This document shows positions 11,781-22,983 of a DNA stretch of 64,000 nt, piece after piece (within the stretch, counting starts at the first letter, position 1; each line of letters starts with the position of its first letter). Source of the DNA: Isoetes taiwanensis. Lineage: Eukaryota > Streptophyta > Lycopodiopsida > Isoetales > Isoetaceae. The notes under the pieces are model-generated. The model worked only from the letters and a program-made list of their open reading frames with translations, ran no database searches and was not told where the DNA came from. Location of the stretch: assembly GCA_021234155.1 (NCBI GenBank), contig JAJEKV010000044.1, positions 12,114,803-12,178,802 on the forward strand, written 5' to 3'. The translations under genes were made by a program, and so were the position numbers.

Positions 11781-12689
11781 TTTATCGCGCGAACATTTCT
11801 CTTTATTGGCTTGGTGTCAGTTCGAGACCCAAGTATTATGAAGGGCAATTCAAAATGAAATTTTTTAACTAAACCACCCTCAATCAAGTTGGACTTATGC
11901 AATTTATGACATGCATTTCTAGTTAATCATCTTTTCCAGTGATGTAAGAAATGTCCTTCTCCTGCCCCTCCTCGGATATGTTCAGACATAACATAAAGTG
12001 AAGACTAAGTTAATTGAGTAATGCTAGTGTTGTGTGTGCATTTGATCTCCCTTAAAGCTCAAAATATCTGTAGATTTTTGGGGATAGTATATATCATATG
12101 CAAACTTAGTTAAAAAGTGCAGATATTGAGTGTTGCCTAATCTTCCTAAGATTGTTGTGATATCTGGGTATATTCTCGCACATTCCAAATGAACCACATG
12201 AGATCCAGAGACTCAGAGAAAAATCTGCCTACAATATAAAACCCGTGTTAGTGTGATGGCATATATCCAAAGCCCTTTTATGGAGGTGATTAAGGGGCTT
12301 TCACCATTATACCTTTAAACAAACCTTAAACCCTAAGTTAAAACTGAAAATATCAGCTTTTGCAAAGCGAAATAAATATCTAATAAGAAATGAGGATGCA
12401 CTTTTACTATCTCTCAAACTAGGCAACTAGCTAGGCCTAGGCAAATGATCTCGACCATGTGTCAAAAGACTTTTAACCCGACCGCCACGGTTCTTCCTTC
12501 AACGTTCTCTCGCAAGCAATATAGTATTCAGAATTTTAGCACGATTGATGCCGCTCTTCATTTAGCTCTCATTTTGATAGATTGGGTAAACCCTCTTTGT
12601 TCTATCTATGGAATTCATTTTTTCAAAGGATTACGCTTTAAGCCCTGTTCTTTTTCATTAGTCCTCCGGTTTTGTATTGCCTTTTAGAG
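11781..12689. other. No recognisable gene
   Basis: I see nothing that supports a gene here. An open frame at 12445-12687 has no family resemblance. It directly precedes the CIPK pseudogene and may be the 5' flank carried along with it. Confidence 0.4.
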
Positions 12690-13455
12690 ATGGATGATTT
12701 GTCGCCTGCTAGAGTTGGAAAGTATGAGCTTGGCGGTTATTAGGAACCGGAACTTATGCCAAGGTGAGGTTAGCCACAAATCTAGAAACAGGGGAAGCGG
12801 TGGGCGTCAAAGTGTTAGATAAAGGGAAAGCATCGTTCCCCATATGGTGAAGCAAATCAAAAAGGGAAATTTCTACAATGAGGTTGCTCGAACATCCCAA
12901 CATTATCGAAGCTCTATGAGGTGCTAGCAAGCAAGACCAAAATTTACCTAGTTATGGAGTATGCATCCGGAGGGGAACTCTTTGATGTAATTATGGAGCG
13001 TAAAAAGGCGCGCAAAAGATGAGGCAAGGAAATATTTCCAACAACTCATCAACGCTAGCAAAGGCTTGATATGCCATAGCCATGGAGTATACCACGGATC
13101 CGCCGGAGAATTTGCTTCCGGATTCAAAGGGAGATTTAAAGGTATTAGATTTTGGTCCGAGTGCTTTGGCGCTGAATTGGGGGGGGGTGGATGGTATGTT
13201 GCATACTACATGTGGCACTCCTAGTTATGTAGCTCGCAGGTTCTACATAGCGAGGGATATGATGGTGCAAAAGCGGGACACTGTGGTCTTGTGGTGTCAT
13301 TCTCTTTGTGGTGTCTTGTGGCCTCTCCTCTACAGGTTCCGGCTTCACCTTTTCGTTTACACTCTGCTTGAATTGGGTCTTTTTGCAACAAATGGCGCAA
13401 AATTGCTTTCCAAAACCGCCCTTCATTCTTCTTCTCGAAAATGCTCGAAAGGGTC
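12690..13455 (+). pseudogene. CIPK (CBL-interacting, SnRK3) kinase-domain pseudogene
   Basis: CIPKs are plant serine/threonine kinases activated by calcineurin-B-like calcium sensors. The reading begins at the ATG at 12690 with ARVGKYELGGY. It continues, with frame changes, through NLETGEAVGVKVLDKGKASF (12780-12835), [15 protein letters not shown] (12863-12910) and [20 protein letters not shown] (12935-12990). EARKYFQQLIN (13022-13055), then [19 protein letters not shown] (13100-13155) and [12 protein letters not shown] (13200-13230) follow. The glycine-rich loop is interrupted by a stop, the HRDLK catalytic loop is destroyed, and there are at least six disruptions, so it cannot make a kinase. 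No intron interrupts the domain, so it could be a retrocopy or come from the intron-poor CIPK clade. The NAF and C-terminal regions are missing. Confidence 0.85.
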
Positions 13456-13560
13456 CTGCCTTGCCCTACCCCGCCTCTCGCCTCGCTTGAAAGGGTCCTA
13501 TCTTGCCCCTGCTCTACTCGGCCTCGCTTGAAAGGGCCCCTGCCTTTGCCCTCGCCTTTG
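13434..13560. repeat. Imperfect tandem repeat, about 40-bp unit, three copies
   Basis: Three C-rich units share CGAAAGGGTCCT or TGAAAGGG followed by a CTTGCCC-like block and CCTCGCCTC. It begins inside the end of the kinase pseudogene and appears to have expanded after the gene died. Confidence 0.6.
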
Positions 13561-13634
13561 CTCGCTAGATGGAGAAAAGGAAATGGTACCACGCCTGCAA
13601 GATGCACAAAACGATCACCAAGAACACATGAAAA

Positions 13635-13722
13635 TGGGCAAAATGTTGCTTATTGCTATCCGCATCTTCAGTATTGAATATGGGCAAAATGTTGCTTATT
13701 GCTATCTCGCATCTTCGTATTG
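13635..13722. repeat. Tandem duplication, about 47-bp unit
   Basis: GGGCAAAATGTTGCTTATTG, followed by CTATC and GCATCTTC, occurs twice in succession. The copies are nearly identical. Confidence 0.85.
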
Positions 13723-15257
13723 CCACGAAAAACCCTGGCAGATCAAAAGAAAAGGATGAAGAAAGAACCGCCTGCTCCAAGTCGAAGTCCCTGGGTTTGG
13801 GGTTGCCGAATTTGGGGCTGCTCCAGGCCCAGCCGCCCTCTCAAAGTGCAGGGCTTCGAGGGCTTCCATCCATCGAAGTTCTTGCCATCGCCTACAGCCA
13901 GGCGTCGACTTCTGCGAAGAGAAATGAAAACGTGGCAGGTAAATGCGCGATTAGATTGCGGCGCGGAAAAATTCGTAAGGGACAAAAACAATGAAACTGC
14001 TTTATATATGTCTTGAACACAACAGGAATGCAAATACATCTTGGTGGCATATTATTTTGTTAGTAACATTTACGTATGGCAAAATAAGATGTTATTTTAT
14101 TAGGATGAAAGATGTAATAGGCTAATATGAATGGAAGCATAAAAAAATGCAGTCCATTTGACCAATGGATGAATCACCACAGCAGAGGACTGGGATGCTA
14201 AAAATATTAGCAAGTCGGGCTAATGTACATTGTGGTATCAAACAGATTCAAGCCACTTTCCTGCAAGGCGTCACAAGGTTCGGTCTACCAAATGTGGACC
14301 CTGACCAGAAATTGGAATCAGGATTGGACCAAATCATCCTATGCGCATTGCCACACATAACAGGACTTTTCTCAGGCACACTCTTATGTCTATCCTTGTC
14401 AACATCCACCTATGATGCTGCAATCCAAGCCATTCATCAACCCGGTACTGCACACAACCCACACAAAATCAGCAAAATTTTTTGCACCAAAAGATACATA
14501 ACATCTTAAAAACGTTCTGCAGAACTAAAAACACAAAACATCTTATTGATCATCTTATAGACTACTAAGTAATAAACATCCTGTACAACCCGCTGCTATC
14601 ACAAAGCAGAAGCCAATTGATCTTAAAAAATTCATTTCTATTAACATTATGTATTAACATTACATCTTGTCAAACTGTTACAACATAAAGCATTGAATTC
14701 TGAATGGGCTTTTGCAGAAATATCACACAGTAAATACACATTTCAGGCTATTTATGCAAGATTTCCTATCTCTTGCAGCAGCAGCCTGCATTCTCCACTC
14801 CAATTCACTGGAACTACTTCTTGAGATAGTTGTTTTACGTCTCTTTTGATCCATATAGAGTGTCTCAACCACGCCTAGCCAAAATACTTTTGGTATCCAT
14901 GTCGTCTTTCTTAATTCAGCCTGGTATACTTTGTCATCAACATCCTATAAAGAAATGTGAGGGATTCATTACAATTATTTGTAAGCAAATACAATTGTCA
15001 AGCAGGCATCATGCGTGCAATAATGCAAAGAATGTCTAAAACTACTCTGTGCACTATCGTTCATGCTATGGAATACCTGGGATTTAAGTTCATATAGGTC
15101 ATCTGCAGTATGGCCAAGAATCTATTCAGCCCTCATTGAATGCAGTGACTGATATCTCTGCAGTCCAATCTGCTAACTTTGCAAACAGGATATATCTACA
15201 ACAGAAAAATGTTATATATAACAGATTATAACCGTACCAAAAACTTTCATTTACTTT
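13723..15257. other. Fourth Helitron flank copy at 14029-14125; otherwise no identified gene
   Basis: At 14029-14125 the block AATGCAAATACATCTTGGTG ... TTATTTTATTAGGATGAAAG matches the flanks at about 10680-10770 and 11385-11475 but lacks the start-proximal coding part. An open frame at 14165-14509 (114 codons, plus) and one at 13653-13994 have no family that I recognise. The rest is A/T-rich and unremarkable. Confidence 0.45.
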
Positions 15258-17405
15258 TTATGAGTTGGAACAGTTCTTTGGCAAGTCTGACATGTATATT
15301 GACAACTTGCATCTCGACCCTGGAAATTTACCAAGATAAAGCTGTGCATCCATAAAAGACTTTTCTCGGGGCTTTATGTCCCTTGTTTGAACTACTGGAG
15401 ATGCTCTTCCAACCATAAATCCATCGAGTTCGATGACAGGTATGACACCCACTCTGCATGCCAGAATGATGCATATATGTTAGAAGCGAAAAGAAGCAAA
15501 AATGTTTAAGGAGAACATGGACATTATTAGTCTCGTCTTGTTTCTTCACTTTCTTGGCACACATCTCACAAGCTTCATACCATAGAGATTGATCCGGATC
15601 AATGTAACTGACTGACGCATTGACATTGAAATATGCAGGCTTCACAACAATCAAACAAATTCGAATAAGCAAATATTGTCTATTATACTGAATGACTAGA
15701 ACGAATGATTTTCCTACCTTTTCAGCGTCGACACGAGCTAGAATGACATTGGATAAGAAGGCACGATCATGATATATTGCTTTGGGATCCAACATCGTAT
15801 GATGATGAGGTAATCCAGCACCAGCGGGCATACATATTATGTTCTTGCCATGACCATCATACCTGCATGCAATATCAACAATGACATTATCACGTCACTT
15901 GTACTAAGCCAACAAATCATTTACTATATGAATACTCACCATGAACGTAATCGTTCAGCTGTAGAATTCTTCGGATTTATTTTCATTATTGTATCACTTG
16001 TAGTAGACAATGATACTCCTATTGAATATAACTTCAAAGTAAATCTTTTACAAAGTACATGATAATAACCTAAATACAAACCTAAAAACTCAGTCACTCG
16101 AACTGCAGTTATTATAATCACGGGGCCCTGATCAACGAGCTTCCATAATGATTCGCCACAAACTCACTTTCACACTTCTATTGCTGCATATGTAATCTTA
16201 TGTTTTAATCTCGTCTCATTTAAAAGATGCAAACTACAATAAACATACAAATACCTTTCATCTTCAATAGCGATTTCGTGTTTAGAAACCTCCTCATTGT
16301 CCAACTTTCTTCGGATGTTCACTGCAGAAGAGACGCTACACATGATTCCGACAACATCTGCATATGCAAGATAGAATGTTCTCTAATTGTTCTGTTTCAG
16401 AAGTTCCACAAACCACAGCATTCTCATCTCCACTTTCCCTTACAACCGAATTACTGTTAAGTATCACTTCATAGTCACTCCTGAGTCTGGAGTATTTTTT
16501 GTTGGCGGGGTGTACCTTCCTCTTCGAAATACAATAAGTCTATGCACTATCAAACAACAATTAGAATGAATTACAAATGCAATTTAGAATAATCTATCAC
16601 AATATGCATTACTCTTCCGACTTCAAAGGCATCAAAGAACTTAGTCGCTGCATCATCGAACATACAGGCCTGAATCTCTGTATTCTGCAATAAAAGCAAC
16701 CCTCTTCCACAATTGTTAAACTCTTACATACATAGGTTGCAAAAATTGATAGTAATAACATACAGCCTCATCAATCAGCTCAATGTGAAAAACATGTCCT
16801 GGACCACGAGCATTCTTATATGATCTTAGTGTTCCTTTTCTCGTCACACGACCCTTGATGGTCCAACCTGTCTCGTAAGGGGTGAGCTCTGCTATAGGCA
16901 AAATTCGTCTACTGATCATAGCTCCAGACCTCTCCTTTACATGTTCAGCCCTTCTGCTTTCTCCACGGCTGTATCAATTCAAACAAAAATTAGAATGTCA
17001 TAAGCACACATAACCGTTTAAATCCAAACTAACACAACCACTCACTAACAAAACCGCATCACCCTGCTGAACCGACGTTCTTCCCCGTTGCCTGCTCTGT
17101 CTGCTCTGCCACTTGCTCTCCCAGAGATGTCTTCAATTGCAAACCTTGCTTTGCCACTTGCTCTCCCATCCATCTCTTCAACTGCAAATCTTCCCGTGCC
17201 CTATTGACCTCTGACTCCGCTCTTTGTTCCTTGTCCATATCTAACTCGGTTGCAATTTAGTTAAAGAAAAGAACCAAGTGACCAAAACACAGGTCTCTCT
17301 TCAAACGCCGCTCTTACCTGCCGCTCTTTCTCTCATTGATTCCATCAGCTGCAAGCCCCCCGTCCCTATGACCAGGTTTCCCCAAAACCACCGCTCCTCT
17401 GCTTA
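15258..17405 (-). CDS. RPA70-like single-stranded DNA-binding protein, multi-exon, one frameshift
   Basis: Replication protein A large subunit binds single-stranded DNA through tandem OB folds. At least ten exons with GT/AG borders join coherently on the minus strand: 17318-(<17402), 17063-17240, 16764-16968, 16613-16684, about 16430-16539, 16255-16357, 16082-16174, 15940-16018, 15718-15862, 15550-15639, and from 15453. DBD-A gives ILPIAELTPYETGWTIKGRV and YKNARGPGHVFHIELID, then TEIQACMFDDAATKFF. DBD-B gives NIRRKLDNEEV and VSLW. DBD-C gives YFNVNASVSYIDPDQSLWY with a CxxC/CxxC zinc ribbon (CEMC ... CHTC). Exon 16082-16174 has one frameshift, the DBD-B start looks incomplete, and the end after the zinc ribbon is unclear. 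The usual N-terminal OB fold was not found; instead there is an EQVAKQG/EQVAEQT tandem repeat. Plant Helitrons may carry RPA70-like genes, so this could be transposon-borne or host. Confidence 0.85.
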
Positions 17406-17988
17406 ATTTTGACCCATGGCCGGAAAACACAGCCGGGAAAATGCTTCCAAAACACATAGATAATTCCAAAAAAAAATCTAGTAATCTTATGTGTAGTTAG
17501 ATACTTTTGTTAAGATTGCACGTAATCAATATTACATGCTATACAAAAGGTGTAATTTAGTAATAATTTCAACGAACGAAATTCTTTTTACTTATTACAT
17601 ACAAGACAAAATCTTGCTAATAACTTTTTTCTTTGCTGCAGCTATGCTTCATCTTAAAAATATAGCGTCAATCTGATTTTTATGAGCAACTTGGAAGTGG
17701 AATAAGTCCAGGTCACCAAATATTGTTTCATGGAAAATCAAGGGTCAGACAGAAAACCAAATTGAAATTCATGTGATTTGGGAATTGGAATAAACAATTG
17801 CACTTGACACTTCTCAAAGCATCCGTCCAAAATGGATCATTTGAGAAATAAAATATACAATTGCACTTGACACGTCCCAGAGCCACCATCGATATCGGTT
17901 CCTAATCTCACTTGCAGCTGTGATATTGGTAAATGTCATCTTACAGCTGTTAACATCTTTAGCCTTTTGCCAAAGCACCAGAATGAAG

Positions 17989-20900
17989 CTAAAATTTCCT
18001 TCTTTTTCCTCGTGCTTGCTTTTGAACCTGTGTTCAGAAAATATTAAAAGTCCAATGACCAAACTCAAATATTAACTTTAGAAACTGAAGATTTCACCTT
18101 TGTTCTGTTTTTGTTGTGAAGATGTTTCTTTGAGCTTTTGGGATTCATATGCTCAATGTTCAGATTATCGTCATCTTGCATCCCAACTAACCCACCAATG
18201 TCATCATTAAAATCCTCTAATACTCCCAATAACCTGCATTCCATCACAAAGTCAGTCATAGCTTTTAGAAAACAAATAAACAGCTTTCAGGAATAAAAAA
18301 TGGAAACAAAAGCCAAAAACCCGACCCATTCCGTGATCTCTTAAGATGTTTCAAGTTCTTGCGCTCAGCCTTTGAAAGGGGAACACGGGTGAACAATTCC
18401 TCTTCTTGCTTTGCACGATCTTCAAGCCTCTGTTGCTCCCGTTTCAGCTTTCTGCTCTCAATACCAGTAAATGGTTTAATCTGGAAGGTGGCACAACTTT
18501 GTGATTAAAATTATTATGGCAAAGAAGTTGGAAAAGTCTAGTATATTAATGTGTACGACACTCAATTAAGTATTCACAAAAATGCCATTGTATTTTGACA
18601 AAATTATCAACATGCCCTTGTATTTTTATAGAATGTCAAAATGCCCCTATTCCAAATTGAATCTCAATTGATCAAACTGCTACACAGTAATTCCAGTTGC
18701 TTCAGTCCCTTCTTTAGCATAATCAGATCACATTAAATTCTATTGCTTCAGTCCCTTCTTTCGCATATCACATTGATTTCTATTGTTCTAGCATAGCTTT
18801 TTTGGTTCAGATATGGAAACAATTTTTCCTTCTGCTGATTTAGTCGATCCAAGGAGAACAAGACACCATGACTACCAGGTAGAATAAGCTCCGAAAAGAG
18901 AGGCAGCTAAGGATAGGGCTTGAGCAACGACAATTTTTAGGCAATCAAGTTTGTTTATGCCGTGAAGCTCAGGATGGTTATGGGCAAGGATGCCAGGTCC
19001 AAGCAGGTTAGCGATGGAAGGAGGGGAATCCTGGCCTGGTAACATAGGTATTCTTCCTCTCTTTGATCCCTGAAAAACCTTGGCATCTGCCACATTTCTT
19101 ACTCTTCTGCTCATTGTCCTCTGTAAGAAAATCTGCATCCTCCATTTGAAGTATAAAGGGCATTTTGACAATTTACAACAAAAACAAGGACATTTCGATA
19201 ATTCTGCCAAAATACAGGGGCAGTTCTATAAATTTAGTATTTAATACCTCCATTGGCTTTCCATCTATATCATTTGCAAGCTGTTGAATAAAGTCACTGC
19301 GTGAGCTTCAATTAAACTCAAATCCCGCGTGCCTGACGAGCCTTCATTCTTCGAACCTTTGGGTCATCCTCCTCCATACTGGTTGCTGCTATCTTTGGAG
19401 GACGATATATACCTTCTAGGTCCTGCAAATTACAATATTACACATAATAACTAAAAATCCTCTATTGACATTTCGAAAACGTTTTAACCCACCTTATGCT
19501 CCTCTAGCCTGGAGACCAGCATGGATGGATTTGGCCTGTAATTAAGGTCATCTTTTTCAGCTGTAGTTGTATCTCTACTCTCTGATATTAGTGGTGCAGT
19601 AGCAGATTTTAGCAATTTATCTATCTGGTATTGAAGTTTCTTTTCAACTGGACGTATCTGCAAATAATGCAAAGAATAATTTCCAGTGAGAAAGCAATGG
19701 TAAGTACCACTTAAGAGACATGCAAAAATCCTTAGGCTCACCTTTTCAAGAAAAAGTTTTAATTCAACAAAACGTGCAAGAACTGGGTGGCCACAAATAG
19801 ACACCCCCTGGGCCTTCAAGAAGACAAGAAATACTATACATTGGCAATAACTTAGAAGCAACAAATGCTTCACCTCCAGAAAGCTCACTCCCTTCTCGGT
19901 GCTCAATTGCCCAGACTTGACCTACAATAAACGGAAAACCAAACCCATAAAAACAACAATTTTTGGTAGAACAAACATTTTAAAAAAATTTGTTACACAC
20001 TCTACCTAAAAAGCAACGAAAGGACATTTTTATTTCATTACAACAACTCAAGGCCACTCTGCAGATCATAAACGTGATCACTAAGTAAATGTACAATGTT
20101 TGCTAAGAACTCTTTCTGGATGTGTGATTGTAGCGATGTATATTAGATTTCCTTTGATGACTATTTCAATATTGAAAATAAACTCGTATCCTTCCATGAT
20201 GGGTCAATATAGAGGCCAAGCAGTGAATGATGATAAAAGTCTAGATTATCTTCGCAATGCTTGGCAGAAACAAGAAACACCAATGTATTCCCAGCAAATA
20301 AAATGTGTGCCTTAGGCAGATAAGGAACAGATGTAGTCCACGCAACTCCTTGAGCTTCCTCATGAAGAACTTCGAATCGAAATTACATGGTATTTTCCTT
20401 TTTACTTGAAAGACATAAAGGAGTTTTTTGTCATACAAAGTTGAGATCTCTACTGTGGGAAGAGAGGAAGACAATGATTTTTAGTTCATTGTCGCTGATG
20501 CTCAAACTCAAGAAAACCAGATCCAAGGCTATGATTCCATCCAGACAGTAACATCTGCTGAACTAGCTAAAGACACTTCAAGGCGTTGCTTACCGCCAAA
20601 ATTATGGGGATTGCTTTGGAAATACATACTTAAAAAATGCCAGGAGTCCCTGGTAGTCCTTTTTCCACCTGCATTTTCTCGTTTATAAGACAACATACGC
20701 TGCCAATATTTACAGTGTTTAATTTGGCCTAAGTATCTCTTTTACACTCTTTCTGGTGGAACTCAAGCAACTGACCAGAGAGAGCCCGATCAATGAAATG
20801 TCTAGAACCTGAAAACTGCCTGTGATAGTTTGCGATTACATGGAGAATGGAAGTCCCAACCAGAGGGCTTTGGACTTGATTGAGAAACAAAGACAAAGGT

Positions 20901-21556
20901 AGCCATTGAAGCCGCATGCAGGCTGCAATACTTGTGTATTATACACAGTATGCCTGCCTTCGACATTTAGGAAAGTCCTTGAAAATATTGCAAAGCTGAA
21001 ATACATATTCATATCCTTTTTCAGCGAAGTCACCGTGGAAATCACATCATATTATTGCTCATGCAACTCTGCCTTCGTGTTGCCTCTAGAAGTATACTGA
21101 ATTCTAACCCAATTAGGTACCAATAACAGACAATTCTTTATGACAATAAAATTTAAAGCATAAATAATATTAGCTACAAATCTAAAATATATCATTTGAA
21201 GAAGGAAATCCAGTATAACATAAGCAGTATAGAAGAACTCTTGCCACTGATTACTACCCGATGTATACGGTTTCTATCAAGTTCATTCCTCGTGCTACCT
21301 AGGAATGTATGTTTAAAATCATGTTATTTGCACTGATCTCCTAACATGGCATCAATATTGCAGTAAGAGGACCCTTCAATATAAACATTGGTGTGATTCT
21401 TAAGAACAAAGCAAGCAAAGCTCATGATCCACATAGCAAGAAATTAAAAACAAGGGATCAAGAATAGGAGCCCACCTTCTGAAGAAGAGGCAACACTATA
21501 CGCCGTATTCCCTCAAGGCCCAATTCCATGTCCGACAGCGTCTTCATGAGCTCCAT
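17989..21556 (-). CDS. SAS10/UTP3/C1D-family nucleolar protein (neuroguidin-like), seven exons
   Basis: Proteins of this family act in the nucleolus in U3-dependent small-subunit rRNA processing. Exons on the minus strand are 21476-21556, 19742-19921, 19493-19657, 19248-19422, 18326-18480, 18098-18233 and 17989-18027. All have GT/AG borders, and phases agree everywhere except exon 4. The start is MELMKTLSDMELGLEGIRRI. Family blocks are LSTEKGVSFLEVKHLLLLSY, VEKKLQYQIDKLL, YRPNPSMLVSRLEE, GIYRPPKIAATSMEEDD, EEELFTRVPLSKAERKNLKH, SRNGLLGVLEDFNDDIGGL, and a basic C-terminus GKRRKF. Total length is about 310 residues, as expected for plant neuroguidin-like proteins. Exon 4 is 175 nt, where a multiple of three is needed, so it has an indel near 19310-19330 that brings in stops: either a sequence error or inactivation. 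Intron 1 is long (about 1.55 kb) and intron 4 holds an inverted-repeat element. Confidence 0.85.
18541..19247. mobile_element. Inverted-repeat (MITE/Pack-type) element filling intron 4 of the SAS10-family gene
   Basis: Long inverted repeats lie at about 18541-18655 and 19155-19247. The best-matching core is 18583-18654 against 19157-19222 reversed: both read GTATTTTG-CAGAATTATC-like, then ATGYCCTTGT, then ATTGTCAAAATGCCC. Both outer ends start with GTAT-TTAA. The inside (about 18690-19150) carries a 50-bp tandem repeat of TGCTTCAGTCCCTTCTTT and a minus-strand open frame of 112 codons (18872-19210) of unknown family, including PSIANLLGPGILAHNHPEL. That pattern resembles elements that pick up gene fragments. 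The right end abuts exon 4, so the intron's GTATTA donor is the element's own end. Confidence 0.65.
19922..21475. other. Intron 1 of the SAS10-family gene; nothing else recognised
   Basis: This 1.55-kb stretch lies between exons 1 and 2. Several short open frames occur on both strands (for example 20729-20917 minus) but none resembles a known family. No inverted or tandem repeat stood out. Confidence 0.4.
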
Positions 21557-22571
21557 TTTCTGCTGCGACTTGCAGTTTTCGGGACTAAACCCTATTGTTT
21601 TTTTGGGTGGGGTTTTGAGGATATCCCTGATTGACCAATGGGTCTATGGGAATATTCGATTGGTTTTTTCTACGACTTGTTGAGCCCGGATATTCCAAAA
21701 GGATCCCAAGTTGGCTTCTGGAACGCAATAAAGTTACCCTGGTTATGGGTCGTGGCACGATCATCACCGTGGGTTATTCTACGGGACGGAGCAATCCTAA
21801 TTCTTTTCGATTACGTAGCTAATTTGTAATTGGATTTGGAAGTCCAAATTTGGATTGTACCATGAGGTGAATATGATAATAGAATAGGAAGGTCTTTTCA
21901 ATATATAGGAAACCGGCCAATGGATAAGGAATTGACTGTGCAAAGGGAGCGGGGAACGAATAAGCATATGTCTACACAACCCAAGCAATTCTGTTTGATT
22001 TGACATTTTTGCAATAAATCATTTCTTTACAACGCTATATTCTCACATACACAATGTTACAAACAATAAAAGGAGCAATCCCTAGTGCCTGGACACTCTT
22101 TTGAGGCTGCTTGAATCCACGTCCCATATTATGTAACCTGGTTCTATGGCAGTCCGTGCATCCATAACCTCCTGAGGTATGACCCCAACAATCCCACTGA
22201 CGCCGTAGTCAATAACTGATGCAACGGCTGGCCAGGCACTAGTAATGTAAAGAATATTTGGGTAGTGACAGAGGATTTACATACTTTTTGGATGTCAAAG
22301 GAGATGGAGGAATGGAATCTCTTGAAAAGCAGTAATTATAATTACGATGCGTGGATCTTCAAAATATTCCAAATTACTCTACATTTCTCACAATTATAAT
22401 ACATGAGTAGATTGTATATCACATGGCCCTAAGCTTGCATAGAATAGTAATCAATCTCTTGGTTTATCACCTGTAAGCACCACATTGTTTTTCAATTGCT
22501 AAATCTCGTTTTCTACTTTGTTCATCAATCTTTATAAAGTTCCCAAGGCCCGAAGAGGCAAAAAAAAAAAA
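21557..22571. other. Upstream region of the SAS10-family gene; nothing recognised
   Basis: This should contain the promoter of the minus-strand gene. Overlapping open frames at 21631-21829 read aromatic-rich peptides on the plus strand but match nothing I know. I cannot point to a convincing TATA box. Confidence 0.35.
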
Positions 22572-22983
22572 AAGTTAACAGAAACCATTACATCCAACAC
22601 TTTAAAATTAAATTCCCCCTGAGATCCCCTTTGCTTTGGGTGCATATTCATATGGGGGGTGACGCAGGGCAATGAGAGCCCCTTTTGTACTCTTTTTGGT
22701 CGTATAATATATGTATGAAATCAACACCATTCAGTACATTGCCTCAAACTTTATAGTATTTTGCAAACCTCGTTATACATTATACCAAAACTTGTACAAG
22801 CATACTCTGCAAACGAGGACCACTACCGACGGTCTAGATTGAGGAATAACTTGTAAATATGCCCATCCAATAGCTCTCGATATTCGAAGTCACCCCCGTG
22901 TGAATATGCACCCAAACCAAAGGGGGTTTCAGGAGGAATTTAATTTTAAAGTGTTGGATGTAATGGTTTCTGTTAACTTCAAA
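22572..22983. mobile_element. MITE with about 95-bp terminal inverted repeats
   Basis: The left end begins GTTAACAGAAACCATTACAT (from about 22574) and continues to GGTGCATATTCATATGGGGG (to about 22661). The right end is its reverse complement, running from about 22888 (TGTGAATATGCACCCAAACC) to ATGGTTTCTGTTAAC (to about 22978). About 85% of positions match over about 95 bp. The interior is short and non-coding, so it is non-autonomous. The palindromic GTTAAC at both tips makes a target duplication hard to call. Confidence 0.85.
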
